Origin: Bacteroidota bacterium
GTDB taxonomy: Bacteria > Bacteroidota > Bacteroidia > Flavobacteriales > Weeksellaceae
NCBI GenBank assembly: GCA_023411265.1
Contig: JAEYOX010000082.1
Coordinates: 1 to 53,408, forward strand
Reading direction: 5' to 3'
Length of the DNA stretch: 53,408 nucleotides
The notes under the pieces were generated by a model. The model searched no databases. It was not told where the DNA came from and worked only from the letters and a program-made list of their open reading frames with translations. Shown here in pieces: positions 32,611-41,232 of the stretch (position 1 is its first letter; each line of letters opens with the position of its first letter). A program made the position numbers and the translations under genes.

Positions 32611-33072
32611 TTATTTTCTTAGCATTTCAGTATGCGGAATCTGGTCTTCCAGATATTTTTTTCCCGTATCTTCAAAACCGAAATGCTGATAAAAATCCAG
32701 AAGATAATCTTGTGCAGAAATGCGCACAACGGAAGTTTGAAAACGGCTTTCAATTAGTTGAAGAGCAATAGTCATCAGTGCTTTTCCTAATGCAATCCTC
32801 CTGAATTTACCTTTCGTGAGAACTCTTCCAATGGAAGTTTCGGCATATTTCATTCCCTGATCAAAAATCCGGCAATAGGCAGCGATTTCTCTATCTTTTT
32901 CCGCCCACAGATGAATAGCTTTTTGATCTGCATTATCAAGATCCAGATAGTGGCAATGCTGTTCAACAACAAAAACTTCCATTCTCGCTTGCAGAATTTG
33001 GTACACTTCATCGGCAGAAAGCTGATCAAATGATTTGGCCCTCCAGATGAAATCACTTTTCAAAACGAACAT
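32611..33072 (-). CDS. GNAT family N-acetyltransferase, ElaA-like
   Basis: A 153-residue acetyltransferase. The ElaA-type phrase FVVEQHCHYLDLDNADQKA is clear, followed by the acetyl-CoA loop region GRVLTKGKFRRIALGKALM (Q/RxxGxG-like, weakly conserved here). The start is ATG 33072. A longer frame to 33228 runs inside engB and was rejected. The gene overlaps engB by 20 bases and is transcribed with it. Substrate unknown. Confidence 0.87.
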   Translation of the reverse strand: MFVLKSDFIWRAKSFDQLSADEVYQILQARMEVFVVEQHCHYLDLDNADQKAIHLWAEKDREIAAYCRIFDQGMKYAETSIGRVLTKGKFRRIALGKALMTIALQLIESRFQTSVVRISAQDYLLDFYQHFGFEDTGKKYLEDQIPHTEMLRK

Positions 33073-33673
33073 TATTTTGTTGCAGAAACCGGTTGGTATT
33101 TTCGATGAAATACAGAATTTGGTCCGCTCCTTCTTTTTTTTCGGCCGAAGTAATATACATTTGCGGGACTTCTTCCCAGAATTCTTCCATTTTCTTTCTG
33201 TATTCTTCGGTATTTTTTGCAACAGCATTTCCCTTCAGCTTGTCCGATTTTGTAAAGATAATAGAAAAAGGGATGCTGCTCTCACCACACCATTGCATAA
33301 ACTCCAGATCAATTTGCTGGGGCGAATGCCGGATATCAATTAAGACAAAAAGATTGACCAGATTGGACCTGTTCAGAATATATTGTGTGATCAGCTTTTC
33401 AAAGTCTTTACGTAAAGATTTCGAAACTTTGGCATAACCATAACCCGGAAGATCGGTAAGGTACCACTCTTCATTTATCAAAAAATGATTGATGAGTTGT
33501 GTTTTTCCCGGTGTCTGCGATGTTTTGGCAAGATCTTTTTTATTGGCCATCGCATTAATCAGCGAAGATTTGCCCACATTAGATCGGCCAATGAACGCAT
33601 ATTCGGGCAAAACCGGATCGGGACAATCCTGCCATTTTCCGGAGCTTTTTATAAATTCTGCAGTTTTAATCAT
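33053..33673 (-). CDS. engB: Ribosome biogenesis GTP-binding protein EngB/YihA
   Basis: A 206-residue GTPase needed for large-subunit assembly. G1 is GRSNVGKSS, G3 is DLPGYG, G4 is TKSDKL and G5 is TSAEKKEG. Length and order of motifs are those of EngB (about 200). It lies between the alpha/beta hydrolase (48 bases upstream) and the ElaA-like gene (overlapping by 20 bases), all on the minus strand. Confidence 0.95.
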   Translation of the reverse strand: MIKTAEFIKSSGKWQDCPDPVLPEYAFIGRSNVGKSSLINAMANKKDLAKTSQTPGKTQLINHFLINEEWYLTDLPGYGYAKVSKSLRKDFEKLITQYILNRSNLVNLFVLIDIRHSPQQIDLEFMQWCGESSIPFSIIFTKSDKLKGNAVAKNTEEYRKKMEEFWEEVPQMYITSAEKKEGADQILYFIENTNRFLQQNNVRFEK

Positions 33674-33721
33674 AAGAAATTAGAGGTCTAATCCAATGAG
33701 GCATCTGGATTATATTGAAGA

Positions 33722-34483
33722 TTACTCCCGGCTTTTCAGCCAATCATAGAGAATACCATTAAATTCTTCCGGTTTTTCCATCATGGCTGCGTGGCCGCAT
33801 TTATCAATCCAGAACAGGTCAGAATCCGGAATTAGCCTGTCCATTTCGGAGGCCACTTCGGGCGGTGTCACATTATCCTGTTTTCCCCAGATAATGCAGG
33901 TGGGTACCTGAATTTTATGGAGTTCTTTTTCCATATTATGCTTGATGGCACTTCTGGCCAGCATCACCGTTTTTATTCCTTTTCCGCGGTCGTTCACTAC
34001 GGAGAAAACTTCGTCCACCAAATCTTCTGTTGCTACTTTCGGGTCATAAAACACCTCTTCCGCTTTTTTACGGATGTAACTGCGGTCATTTTTTCTGGGA
34101 AAACTGTCTCCGAAACTTCTTTCATACAACCCGGAACTGCCTGTCAGCACCAAATATTTCACCAAATCCGGGCGCGAAAGCGCGAGTATCAGACCTACAT
34201 GCCCACCCATCGAATTTCCAACGACTATAGCCGGCTCTCCCACCTCTTCTGTTATGAATCGGGCTACAAACTTTGCAAGGCTCGTCAAATTGGTATTTAA
34301 AATGGGAAGATCATATACCGGCAAATGGGGAAAGTACACCTTATATCCTCGCTGCGAGAAAAAATCAATCAACAGGGTGAAGTTACTTAAACCTCCCATT
34401 AATCCCTGTAATAGGACAATTGGTTGCCCTTCGCCTTCTTCAATGAAGGTATATTTTCTCTTTTTCTTTAATTTAAAAATCAT
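33722..34483 (-). CDS. Alpha/beta hydrolase
   Basis: A 253-residue hydrolase. The triad is visible: Ser in GNSMGG, Asp in IIWGKQDNVTP and His in KCGHAAMMEKP. An oxyanion-region HG-like phrase (VLLQGLMGG) is near the N-terminus. No signal peptide. Size and fold fit esterase or C-C hydrolase branches, but the substrate cannot be told. It is the first gene of the unit with engB and the ElaA-like gene, and is divergent from mraZ across a 266-base gap. Confidence 0.88.
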   Translation of the reverse strand: MIFKLKKKRKYTFIEEGEGQPIVLLQGLMGGLSNFTLLIDFFSQRGYKVYFPHLPVYDLPILNTNLTSLAKFVARFITEEVGEPAIVVGNSMGGHVGLILALSRPDLVKYLVLTGSSGLYERSFGDSFPRKNDRSYIRKKAEEVFYDPKVATEDLVDEVFSVVNDRGKGIKTVMLARSAIKHNMEKELHKIQVPTCIIWGKQDNVTPPEVASEMDRLIPDSDLFWIDKCGHAAMMEKPEEFNGILYDWLKSRE

Positions 34484-34603
34484 AGATTTCAGTCAATCCC
34501 TGCAAAATTACGAATAACCCTAGAGTATCATAATTTATTGCAAATATTTTATAAAAATAAAATTTAATTATGAAATGGAGATGACTTAATTGTTAAAAAA
34601 AAT

Positions 34604-34624
34604 ATTGACAGCTGTTTTGTCAAT
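34604..34624. repeat. Inverted repeat between the alpha/beta hydrolase and mraZ
   Basis: ATTGACA (34604-34610) and TGTCAAT (34618-34624) form a perfect 7-base inverted repeat with a 7-base spacer. There is no T-run to make it a terminator, so it is a possible operator for one of the divergent genes. Confidence 0.35.
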
Positions 34625-34679
34625 TCAAGGTGTTGTAAATAAGTTCATTACTAATCCTTTTGACTGGTGTGTAAAAAAG

Positions 34680-34688
34680 TTATTCACA
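34680..34688 (+). promoter_or_regulatory. DnaA-box-like sequence upstream of mraZ
   Basis: TTATTCACA matches the DnaA consensus TTATnCACA exactly. It stands alone, 62 bases before the mraZ ATG. A single box can be chance in this AT-rich region; DnaA control of the dcw cluster would be notable but is not shown. Confidence 0.3.
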
Positions 34689-34700
34689 TTAAGTCATAAA

Positions 34701-34725
34701 GTGGGAAAAAGTGGGAAGTTTTGGA
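34701..34725 (+). promoter_or_regulatory. mraZ: MraZ operator (TGGG repeats)
   Basis: GTGGGA occurs at 34701-34706 and 34711-34716, and a weaker TTGGA at 34721-34725, all with a 10-base period. MraZ is known to bind three TGGG-type repeats spaced by 10 bases ahead of its own gene and to control the dcw cluster. The repeats overlap the -33 region of the mraZ promoter, which fits repression. Confidence 0.8.
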
Positions 34726-34735
34726 AATTATTATA

Positions 34736-34743
34736 TAAATTTG
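34736..34743 (+). promoter_or_regulatory. mraZ: -7 box (TAAATTTG) 6 bases before mraZ
   Basis: TAAATTTG matches TAnnTTTG and ends six bases before the mraZ ATG at 34750. The mRNA of the dcw cluster would be nearly leaderless if this box is used. The MraZ repeats lie immediately upstream. Confidence 0.5.
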
Positions 34744-34749
34744 TCCCAA

Positions 34750-35217
34750 ATGAAGAATTTCATAGGCACATACGAATGTAAAATTGACGACAAAGGCCGC
34801 GTTAAAGTTCCCTCTTCCCTGGCGAAACAGATGGAGAATTTTGGCGGAGCCACATTTGTCATCAAACGTTCTGTGTTCCAGAACTGTCTCGAAGTATATC
34901 CGATGCGGCACTGGGATAGCCTGATGGAAAAAATCAACAAACTGAACAGGTTTGTAAAAAAGAATGCCGATTTCATCAGAATGTTTACCGCCGGGGTAAA
35001 AACCGTTGAGCTCGACAGTGCCGGCAGATTGCAGATATCAAAAGATCTGACCCATTTTGCCGAACTAAGGAAAGACATCGTCATCACAAGTGCTGGAGAG
35101 CTGTTTGAAATTTGGGATAAAGAAACTTATGAACAGGTAATCTCGACGAATGAAGCAGACTTCGCAAATCTTGCCGAAGAAGTAATGGGCAATACTGGCC
35201 CGGATGAATTAAAATAA
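34750..35217 (+). CDS. mraZ: Transcriptional regulator MraZ
   Basis: A 155-residue DNA-binding protein with two SpoVT/AbrB-like domains (ECKIDDKGRVKVPSSL and ELDSAGRLQISKDL). It binds the repeats ahead of its own gene and sets dcw cluster expression. ATG 34750 (MKNFIGTYE) is used; an ATG 13 codons earlier would start inside the promoter box. Length is normal for the family (about 150). First gene of the dcw cluster, 44 bases before rsmH. Confidence 0.95.
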   Translation: MKNFIGTYECKIDDKGRVKVPSSLAKQMENFGGATFVIKRSVFQNCLEVYPMRHWDSLMEKINKLNRFVKKNADFIRMFTAGVKTVELDSAGRLQISKDLTHFAELRKDIVITSAGELFEIWDKETYEQVISTNEADFANLAEEVMGNTGPDELK

Positions 35218-35261
35218 AACTGGATCCTACCAGTCTTAGTTGTAATTTGAAACAATAAAAA

Positions 35262-36155
35262 ATGTATCACAACCCCGTATTGTTGAAGCAAAGTATTGAT
35301 GATCTGGTAACAGATCCGGATGGGATTTATGTGGATTGTACTTTCGGGGGAGGAGGCCATTCCAGAGAAATACTGACCAGGCTTTCGCAAAAAGGAAGGC
35401 TTTTCAGCTTCGATCAGGATGCCGATGCACTTCCGAACACCATTGAAGATGAACGCTTTACTCTCATTAATCAGAATTTCAGGTTTCTGGAAAACTCATT
35501 GCTGATGTACGGTATCACTCAGGTAGATGGCATTCTGGCGGATTTGGGAGTTTCCTCGCATCAGTTTGATGAAGCAGATCGGGGGTTTTCTATCCGCAGC
35601 AATGCGCCACTGGATATGCGGATGAATGTGATGCAAAATCTGGATGCAAAAAAAATCATTAACGAATATGAAGAAGAGCATCTTGCAGATCTTTTCTACC
35701 ATTTCGGAGAACTGAGAGAAGCCAGAAAACTGGCACGAACCATTGTTCATCACCGTAAAAGCGAAGTTATAAAAACTACTGATGATCTTAAGAAGTTATT
35801 CAGTTTTATTCCGCCACACAAGCAGAATAAATTCTTCGCACAGATTTTCCAGGCCATTCGTATTGAAGTAAATCAGGAACTGGAAGCTTTAAAAGAAATG
35901 CTCCTGCAGGCCTACAGAATTCTGAAACCCCAAGGCAGACTGGTCGTGATTTCCTATCACTCGTTAGAGGACCGGCTGGTAAAACGTTTCCTGAAAAACG
36001 GAATGTTCGAAGGAGAACCGGAACGGGATATTTATGGAAATTACCGGAAATCATTCGAACTCTTGAAAAGCAAAGCCACCATTCCCGACGAAACTGAAAT
36101 AGAAGAAAATTCCCGGGCGAGGAGCGCAAAAATGAGAACAGGAATAAAAATATAA
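35262..36155 (+). CDS. rsmH: 16S rRNA (cytosine(1402)-N4)-methyltransferase RsmH
   Basis: A 297-residue SAM-dependent methyltransferase (MraW). The SAM-binding phrase CTFGGGGHSREIL is near residue 30, and DGILADLGVSSHQFDEADRGFS is the family signature. The C-terminal VISYHSLEDRLVKRF is also typical. Length agrees with the family (about 300). It lies 9 bases upstream of ftsL. Confidence 0.97.
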   Translation: MYHNPVLLKQSIDDLVTDPDGIYVDCTFGGGGHSREILTRLSQKGRLFSFDQDADALPNTIEDERFTLINQNFRFLENSLLMYGITQVDGILADLGVSSHQFDEADRGFSIRSNAPLDMRMNVMQNLDAKKIINEYEEEHLADLFYHFGELREARKLARTIVHHRKSEVIKTTDDLKKLFSFIPPHKQNKFFAQIFQAIRIEVNQELEALKEMLLQAYRILKPQGRLVVISYHSLEDRLVKRFLKNGMFEGEPERDIYGNYRKSFELLKSKATIPDETEIEENSRARSAKMRTGIKI

Positions 36156-36164
36156 AACTGAAAA

Positions 36165-36524
36165 TTGGCCAAAAGAAAAACATACAGACAGAAAAAAAAA
36201 CTCACTTTTATTGACATCGTGAAGGGTAACTTCCTGAACCGTGAAGAAATAAAAGCGCATTACAAATACTTCCTTCTGTTGTTTTTACTGATGATGATGA
36301 TGATTTACAGCAACCATTTGGTAAATCAAAAAATAGAAATTGTTAATGAACTGAAAGAGCAAACCGAAGAATATAAATCCCGGAATGCTTATGCCCAAAG
36401 CAAACTGATAAAAGTAAGAATGGAATCTGAACTGGGCAAGGAAATGGTTCGGGATTCCCTCCTGCCTTTGGAAAGCCATCCGCATAAATTGCTGATAAAA
36501 CTCGATAGTACGCATGCAGAATAA
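36165..36524 (+). CDS. ftsL: Cell division protein FtsL (FtsL_2 family)
   Basis: A 119-residue bitopic protein: a basic cytoplasmic start (AKRKTYRQKKKL after Met), one membrane helix (about 35-51, FLLLFLLMMMMIYS) and a periplasmic coiled coil (ELKEQTEEYKSRN). This is the Bacteroidota FtsL-type gene by position and size. The start is TTG at 36165 because no Met is nearer and the basic start fits. It overlaps ftsI by 11 bases. It should act with FtsB and FtsQ in the divisome. Confidence 0.85.
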   Translation: MAKRKTYRQKKKLTFIDIVKGNFLNREEIKAHYKYFLLLFLLMMMMIYSNHLVNQKIEIVNELKEQTEEYKSRNAYAQSKLIKVRMESELGKEMVRDSLLPLESHPHKLLIKLDSTHAE

Positions 36525-38505
36525 GAGTAATTTTGATGATAAAAGACGGAAAACGTTAAGATGGGGATACCTGTTCGCACTGGTGGCCTTTCTTGCTTTT
36601 ACGTTATTTCTCGGTAAAATTATCGTTCTGCAAAACACCAATGTTCAGGAAATAAAAGACGATTACATCAGCAAGAATTACCGTGAAGCTACCCTGAAAG
36701 CAGCACGTGGAAATCTGTATGCTTCAGACGGTTCCATTTTGGCAACAACGGTGATGCGTTATGACATTTATCTTGATCTGAAAACCATCAAAGATTCTGT
36801 TTATAAGAATAACATCGGAGCCCTTACAGACTCACTGAACGCCATGTTTGGCAAACCGAGAAATGTGTACAGACAACGGCTGGATGAACAGAGGCGGAAA
36901 GAAAACCAATATTATTCTCTGGTTAAAGGCTTGGATTTCGACCAATATGACAGAATCCGGAAGTTTCCAATTTTCAATAAAGGAAAACACAGAGGCGGCT
37001 TTATTGTAGACCGGAAATACAGACGCGAGCTGGCCACCACGGAAATCGGAGCCGGAACCATCGGTATGGATAACGGCGAATATAAATCGGGGCTGGAAGC
37101 AGCTTTCTCTCAGTATCTTTCAGGTACAGACGGCACCCGACTGGAGCAAAGAGTGAACTCCAGCCAATGGAAACCTATTGATTACTGGAAAGCAAAGGAA
37201 CCCATAGATGGGCAGGATGTTTATACTACTCTCGATCTCAGAATTCAGGACATCGCCAGTTCCGCACTGGAAAAACAACTCATAGAGTTTGATGCTGACC
37301 ACGGAAGCGTTGTCGTAATGGAAGTTTCCACAGGAAAAGTGCGCGCTATGGTCAATCTTCGAAGAACTGAACCCGGAATCTATATTGATGCCTACAATTA
37401 TGCTCTGAAAGATGCTACAGAACCTGGTTCCACTTTCAAAACCGTATCACTGCTTGCGGCCATGGATGATGGATTTATTGATGAGAAAACGACGGTAGAT
37501 ATCGGAAACGGACACTGGCGATATGCAGGCCAACCCGTCTCTGACGGGCACGGAAGCGGGATTTACGACATCAGCGATGTACTGGCAAAATCAAGCAATG
37601 TGGGATCAGCCAAGCTCATTACCCAATTTTACGGTGAAAAACCGGAGGTATTTCTGGATCATCTGAGACGCTGGAAAATGTTCGATAAAATGGAGATTGA
37701 ACTTCCCGGGATCACCAAACCCTTTATACAGACACCCGAAAGCCCGAGATGGAGTAAAGGGGCTTTAGCTTCTCTTTCCTTCGGATATGCTTCGCGGTTT
37801 AATTTACTACAGCTCACCACATTCTACAACGGCATCGCCAACAAAGGAAAAATGGTAAAACCCTTGTTTATTGACAAGATCATGAAAGACGGCCAGGTGT
37901 TTTACACTGCGAAACCACAAGTGATGGTCAATAAAATGGCATCGGATAAAGCCATAACCATGATGACCCAGGCACTTACCAAAGCCGTGGAAAAGGGAAC
38001 AGCGAGAAGTATATTTACTCCGAACCTGAAAATGGCCGGGAAAACCGGGACAGCACGGTTCGAGTATTGGAAGCCCGGTCCGCCGAAATATCAGGCTTCT
38101 TTCGCAGGGTTTTATCCATCGGATAATCCCAAATATACCTGTATTGTGATGGTGAATCAGCCGGATAATTCCAAAAGTTATTACGGATCCACAGTGGCTG
38201 CACCGGTTTTCAAGGAAATCGCAGGAAAAACATTTTTGAAAACCCCGCAGAATATAGAACCTCATCTTTTGGAAGACAAAAAAGTAGATCTCACAAAACT
38301 CACAGAACCCAATAAAAAAATTGCTTTTCAGGGAAAAAGGATGCCGAACGTGGTAGGACTTATCGGGAGAAATGTAATTCCGCAACTGGAAAATGCAGGA
38401 TACCGAGTAGAATATAAAGGGGTAGGAAAAATTAAAGAACAGTTTCCTTTAGAAGGGACCTATATCAATAAAGATCAGAGGATTTATCTGAGTTTACAAA
38501 ATTAA
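36514..38505 (+). CDS. ftsI: Septal peptidoglycan transpeptidase FtsI (PBP3-like) with PASTA domain
   Basis: A 663-residue penicillin-binding protein that cross-links septal peptidoglycan. One N-terminal membrane helix (18-38), a dimerisation domain (about 60-240) and the transpeptidase domain with SxxK at Ser306-Lys309 (EPGSTFK), SxN at 360-362 (KSSNVG) and KTG at 510-512 (AGKTGTARF). The last 55 residues (about 609-663) form one PASTA domain, as in Gram-positive PBP2x and SpoVD and typical for Flavobacteriia. It starts inside ftsL and ends 2 bases before murE. Confidence 0.95.
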   Translation: MQNKSNFDDKRRKTLRWGYLFALVAFLAFTLFLGKIIVLQNTNVQEIKDDYISKNYREATLKAARGNLYASDGSILATTVMRYDIYLDLKTIKDSVYKNNIGALTDSLNAMFGKPRNVYRQRLDEQRRKENQYYSLVKGLDFDQYDRIRKFPIFNKGKHRGGFIVDRKYRRELATTEIGAGTIGMDNGEYKSGLEAAFSQYLSGTDGTRLEQRVNSSQWKPIDYWKAKEPIDGQDVYTTLDLRIQDIASSALEKQLIEFDADHGSVVVMEVSTGKVRAMVNLRRTEPGIYIDAYNYALKDATEPGSTFKTVSLLAAMDDGFIDEKTTVDIGNGHWRYAGQPVSDGHGSGIYDISDVLAKSSNVGSAKLITQFYGEKPEVFLDHLRRWKMFDKMEIELPGITKPFIQTPESPRWSKGALASLSFGYASRFNLLQLTTFYNGIANKGKMVKPLFIDKIMKDGQVFYTAKPQVMVNKMASDKAITMMTQALTKAVEKGTARSIFTPNLKMAGKTGTARFEYWKPGPPKYQASFAGFYPSDNPKYTCIVMVNQPDNSKSYYGSTVAAPVFKEIAGKTFLKTPQNIEPHLLEDKKVDLTKLTEPNKKIAFQGKRMPNVVGLIGRNVIPQLENAGYRVEYKGVGKIKEQFPLEGTYINKDQRIYLSLQN

Positions 38506-38507
38506 CA

Positions 38508-39968
38508 ATGAAAGCATCAGAAGTATTCAATAGAATCCCCACCCTGGAAACCCAGGGCACATTGGAAACGGAAATCTCCGGAATCGTTTTCGACAGCCGT
38601 AAGGCAACCACGGGCTCCTTGTATATTGCCGTAAAAGGTGTGGCAAAGGACGGACATGCTTTCATCACAAATGCAGCCGACAAAGGTGCTTCAGTAATTG
38701 TGTGCGAAATATTTCCTGAACAATTAGAAGAAAATATCACGTACATAAAAGTTAGAAATTCAGCAAAAACCTTGGGCCAGCTGGCTTCTAATTTTTATGG
38801 AAATCCTTCCGCAAATTTACAACTCGTAGGAATTACCGGAACCAACGGAAAAACCTCAGTAGCAACACTTCTTCACGGAATTTTCAATGAATTAGGAATC
38901 AAAACGGCTCTCATTTCAACCGTAGAATACAGAATCGGAGAGAAAGTGATACCCGCCACACATACTACGCCCGATATCGTCACCATCAACAGACTGCTGG
39001 CTGAAGCTTTAGACGAAGGGTGTGAGTATGCTTTTATGGAAGTCAGCTCACACGGTATTCATCAGCGAAGAATAGAAGGACTGCAGTTTTCAGTGGCAGG
39101 ATTTTCCAACATCACCCATGATCATTTGGATTATCACAAAACTTTTGATGAATATCTGAAAACAAAAAAAACCTTCTTTGATGAGCTTCCGGCGTCTGCT
39201 GTAGCAATAACCAACCGTGATGATAAAAACGGCAAAATAATGCTGCAGAATACATCAGCACGAAAGAAAACATTTGCCATGAAGACCATGGCAGATTATC
39301 ATGGGAAACTTTTAGAAGCTGATTTCAACGGAATGTTGCTGAACTTCAACGGAAAGGAATTCTGGACTACCCTCACGGGAAAATTCAATGCCTACAACCT
39401 GCTTTTGGCTTTTGCAGTAGCTTCTGAACTTGGCAAAGAACCCTCAGAAATTCTGAAGGCGATCTCGAGGCTGAAAAGAGTGAACGGCAGATTTGAAACT
39501 TTGAGATCCGACGGAGGAATTTTCTTCATCGTAGATTATGCCCACACACCGGACGCTCTGGAAAACGTGCTGGACAGCATCAACGAAATCCGCACGAAAA
39601 ATGAAAGATTAATCACCGTATTCGGTTGTGGTGGAAACAGAGACAAAGAAAAGAGAAGCGAAATGGGAAAAATCGCAACCCGAAAATCTACCCTCACCAT
39701 CCTTACTTCGGATAATCCGAGATCGGAAGATCCGGCAGAAATTATCCGCGAAATAGAATCCGGGGTCGAGCCGCAGAACTTTAGCAAATACACCTCGGTT
39801 CCCGACAGAAAAGAAGCAATAAAAATGGCGATAAAATTCGCTGAACCTAAAGATATTATTCTGGTGGCAGGCAAAGGCCATGAAACCTATCAGGAGATTA
39901 ACGGCGTGAAACAGGACTTCGATGACCGCAAAATCATTGAAGAACTCTGGAAAATGATGAGCAAATAG
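38508..39968 (+). CDS. murE: UDP-MurNAc-tripeptide synthetase MurE (diaminopimelate-adding)
   Basis: A 486-residue ligase adding the third residue to UDP-MurNAc-L-Ala-D-Glu. The ATP motif is GTNGKTS (111-117). DNPR at 402-405 (TSDNPRSEDP) marks enzymes that use meso-diaminopimelate and not lysine. It fits the LysA gene in this window, since DAP is made for both wall and lysine. Full length. Two bases after ftsI. Confidence 0.97.
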   Translation: MKASEVFNRIPTLETQGTLETEISGIVFDSRKATTGSLYIAVKGVAKDGHAFITNAADKGASVIVCEIFPEQLEENITYIKVRNSAKTLGQLASNFYGNPSANLQLVGITGTNGKTSVATLLHGIFNELGIKTALISTVEYRIGEKVIPATHTTPDIVTINRLLAEALDEGCEYAFMEVSSHGIHQRRIEGLQFSVAGFSNITHDHLDYHKTFDEYLKTKKTFFDELPASAVAITNRDDKNGKIMLQNTSARKKTFAMKTMADYHGKLLEADFNGMLLNFNGKEFWTTLTGKFNAYNLLLAFAVASELGKEPSEILKAISRLKRVNGRFETLRSDGGIFFIVDYAHTPDALENVLDSINEIRTKNERLITVFGCGGNRDKEKRSEMGKIATRKSTLTILTSDNPRSEDPAEIIREIESGVEPQNFSKYTSVPDRKEAIKMAIKFAEPKDIILVAGKGHETYQEINGVKQDFDDRKIIEELWKMMSK

Positions 39969-39989
39969 AATACAGAAAATTAAGGAAAT

Positions 39990-41231
39990 ATGTTGTACTA
40001 TCTCTATGAATATCTGACAGCTAACGGAATCCATGTTCCGGGTCTCAACCTGTTACGGTATATTTCGTTTCGGGCTGCGGTAGCGGTTTTGCTTTCTCTC
40101 ATCATTGCCTTGGTATATGGTAAAAGAATTATCAATTATTTAAGAAAAAGACAATTGGGCGAGCTGGTACGAGATCTCGGCCTCGAAGGACAAAAGCAAA
40201 AAGAGGGAACTCCAACCATGGGTGGACTCATTATTATTCTCGCCACACTTATTCCCGTGCTTTTGTTTACCAAAATTCTTAACATATATATCCTGCTCCT
40301 CATTGTTTCTGTAGTTTGGATGGGAGCCATAGGTTTTATAGATGATTATCTGAAGAAAATTAAAAAAAATAAAGACGGGCTCAGCGGGAAATTTAAAATT
40401 ATCGGACAGGTAGGATTGGGGCTTATTGTTGGCGTTACAATGTATTATCATTCAGATATTACCGTCAAAAGAAAATATGCAGATGCGCAGGTGCTGAACA
40501 GAAATAATGTAGAACAGAATTTCATGCCCACGGAAAAATCAACTGTTTCCACTGTACCTTTTTTCAAAAACAATGAGTTCGATTACAGTAAAATCCTCTT
40601 CTGGATGAATGAAGAAGAACAGCAGGAATGGGCATGGGCCATATTTATTCCGATGGTAATTTTTATTGTCACAGCGGTTTCCAATGGCGCCAATATTACC
40701 GACGGTATAGACGGTCTTGCTGCCGGAACCAGTGCCGTCATTTTACTCACACTGGCCTTCCTGGCTTATGTATCGGGGAATATCATTTTTGCCGACTACC
40801 TCAATATCATGTTCCTTCCTGATATGGGGGAAACCACCATTTTCGCCGTAGCCATGGTGGGAGCTGTTATCGGATTTTTCTGGTACAATACATATCCGGC
40901 GCAGGTTTTTATGGGAGACACGGGAAGCCTGATGTTAGGAGGTGTTATCGCTGTTCTGGCGATTATTTTAAGGAAAGAATTGGTTATTCCCGTGCTGTGC
41001 GGAATTTTTCTGGTCGAAAATATTTCCGTCATGCTTCAGGTTGCCGTTTTTAAATACCGAAAAAAGAAATATGGGCTGGAATATGCCCAGAACAACAGAT
41101 TGTTTAAAATGTCCCCACTTCATCACCATTACCAGATGAATGGTTATCACGAAAGTAAAATTGTAAACAGGATGATTATTATAGGGGTTATGCTCGCTAT
41201 CATTTGTTTAATCACTTTAAAAGTAAGGTAG
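39990..41231 (+). CDS. mraY: Phospho-MurNAc-pentapeptide transferase MraY
   Basis: A 413-residue membrane enzyme making lipid I from UDP-MurNAc-pentapeptide and undecaprenyl phosphate. About ten membrane segments. Conserved motifs are FIDDYLKKIKKNKDGLSGKFK, NGANITDGIDGLA, FMGDTGSLMLGG and HHHYQMNG. An extra loop of about 60 residues (150-215) lies between the usual segments; such insertions are usual in Bacteroidota MraY. It ends one base before murD. Confidence 0.97.
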   Translation: MLYYLYEYLTANGIHVPGLNLLRYISFRAAVAVLLSLIIALVYGKRIINYLRKRQLGELVRDLGLEGQKQKEGTPTMGGLIIILATLIPVLLFTKILNIYILLLIVSVVWMGAIGFIDDYLKKIKKNKDGLSGKFKIIGQVGLGLIVGVTMYYHSDITVKRKYADAQVLNRNNVEQNFMPTEKSTVSTVPFFKNNEFDYSKILFWMNEEEQQEWAWAIFIPMVIFIVTAVSNGANITDGIDGLAAGTSAVILLTLAFLAYVSGNIIFADYLNIMFLPDMGETTIFAVAMVGAVIGFFWYNTYPAQVFMGDTGSLMLGGVIAVLAIILRKELVIPVLCGIFLVENISVMLQVAVFKYRKKKYGLEYAQNNRLFKMSPLHHHYQMNGYHESKIVNRMIIIGVMLAIICLITLKVR

Positions 41232-41232
41232 T

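Noticed and set aside
33073..33228. Longer N-terminus for the ElaA-like GNAT
   Set aside because: It lies inside engB and consists of a Lys-rich antisense-like sequence not found in the family.
34680..34688. A replication origin at the DnaA-like box
   Set aside because: Only one exact box, no cluster, and no dnaA or dnaN gene nearby.
35219..35242. ACTGG/CCAGT hairpin between mraZ and rsmH
   Set aside because: Five pairs only and no T-run, so neither a terminator nor a clear regulatory site.
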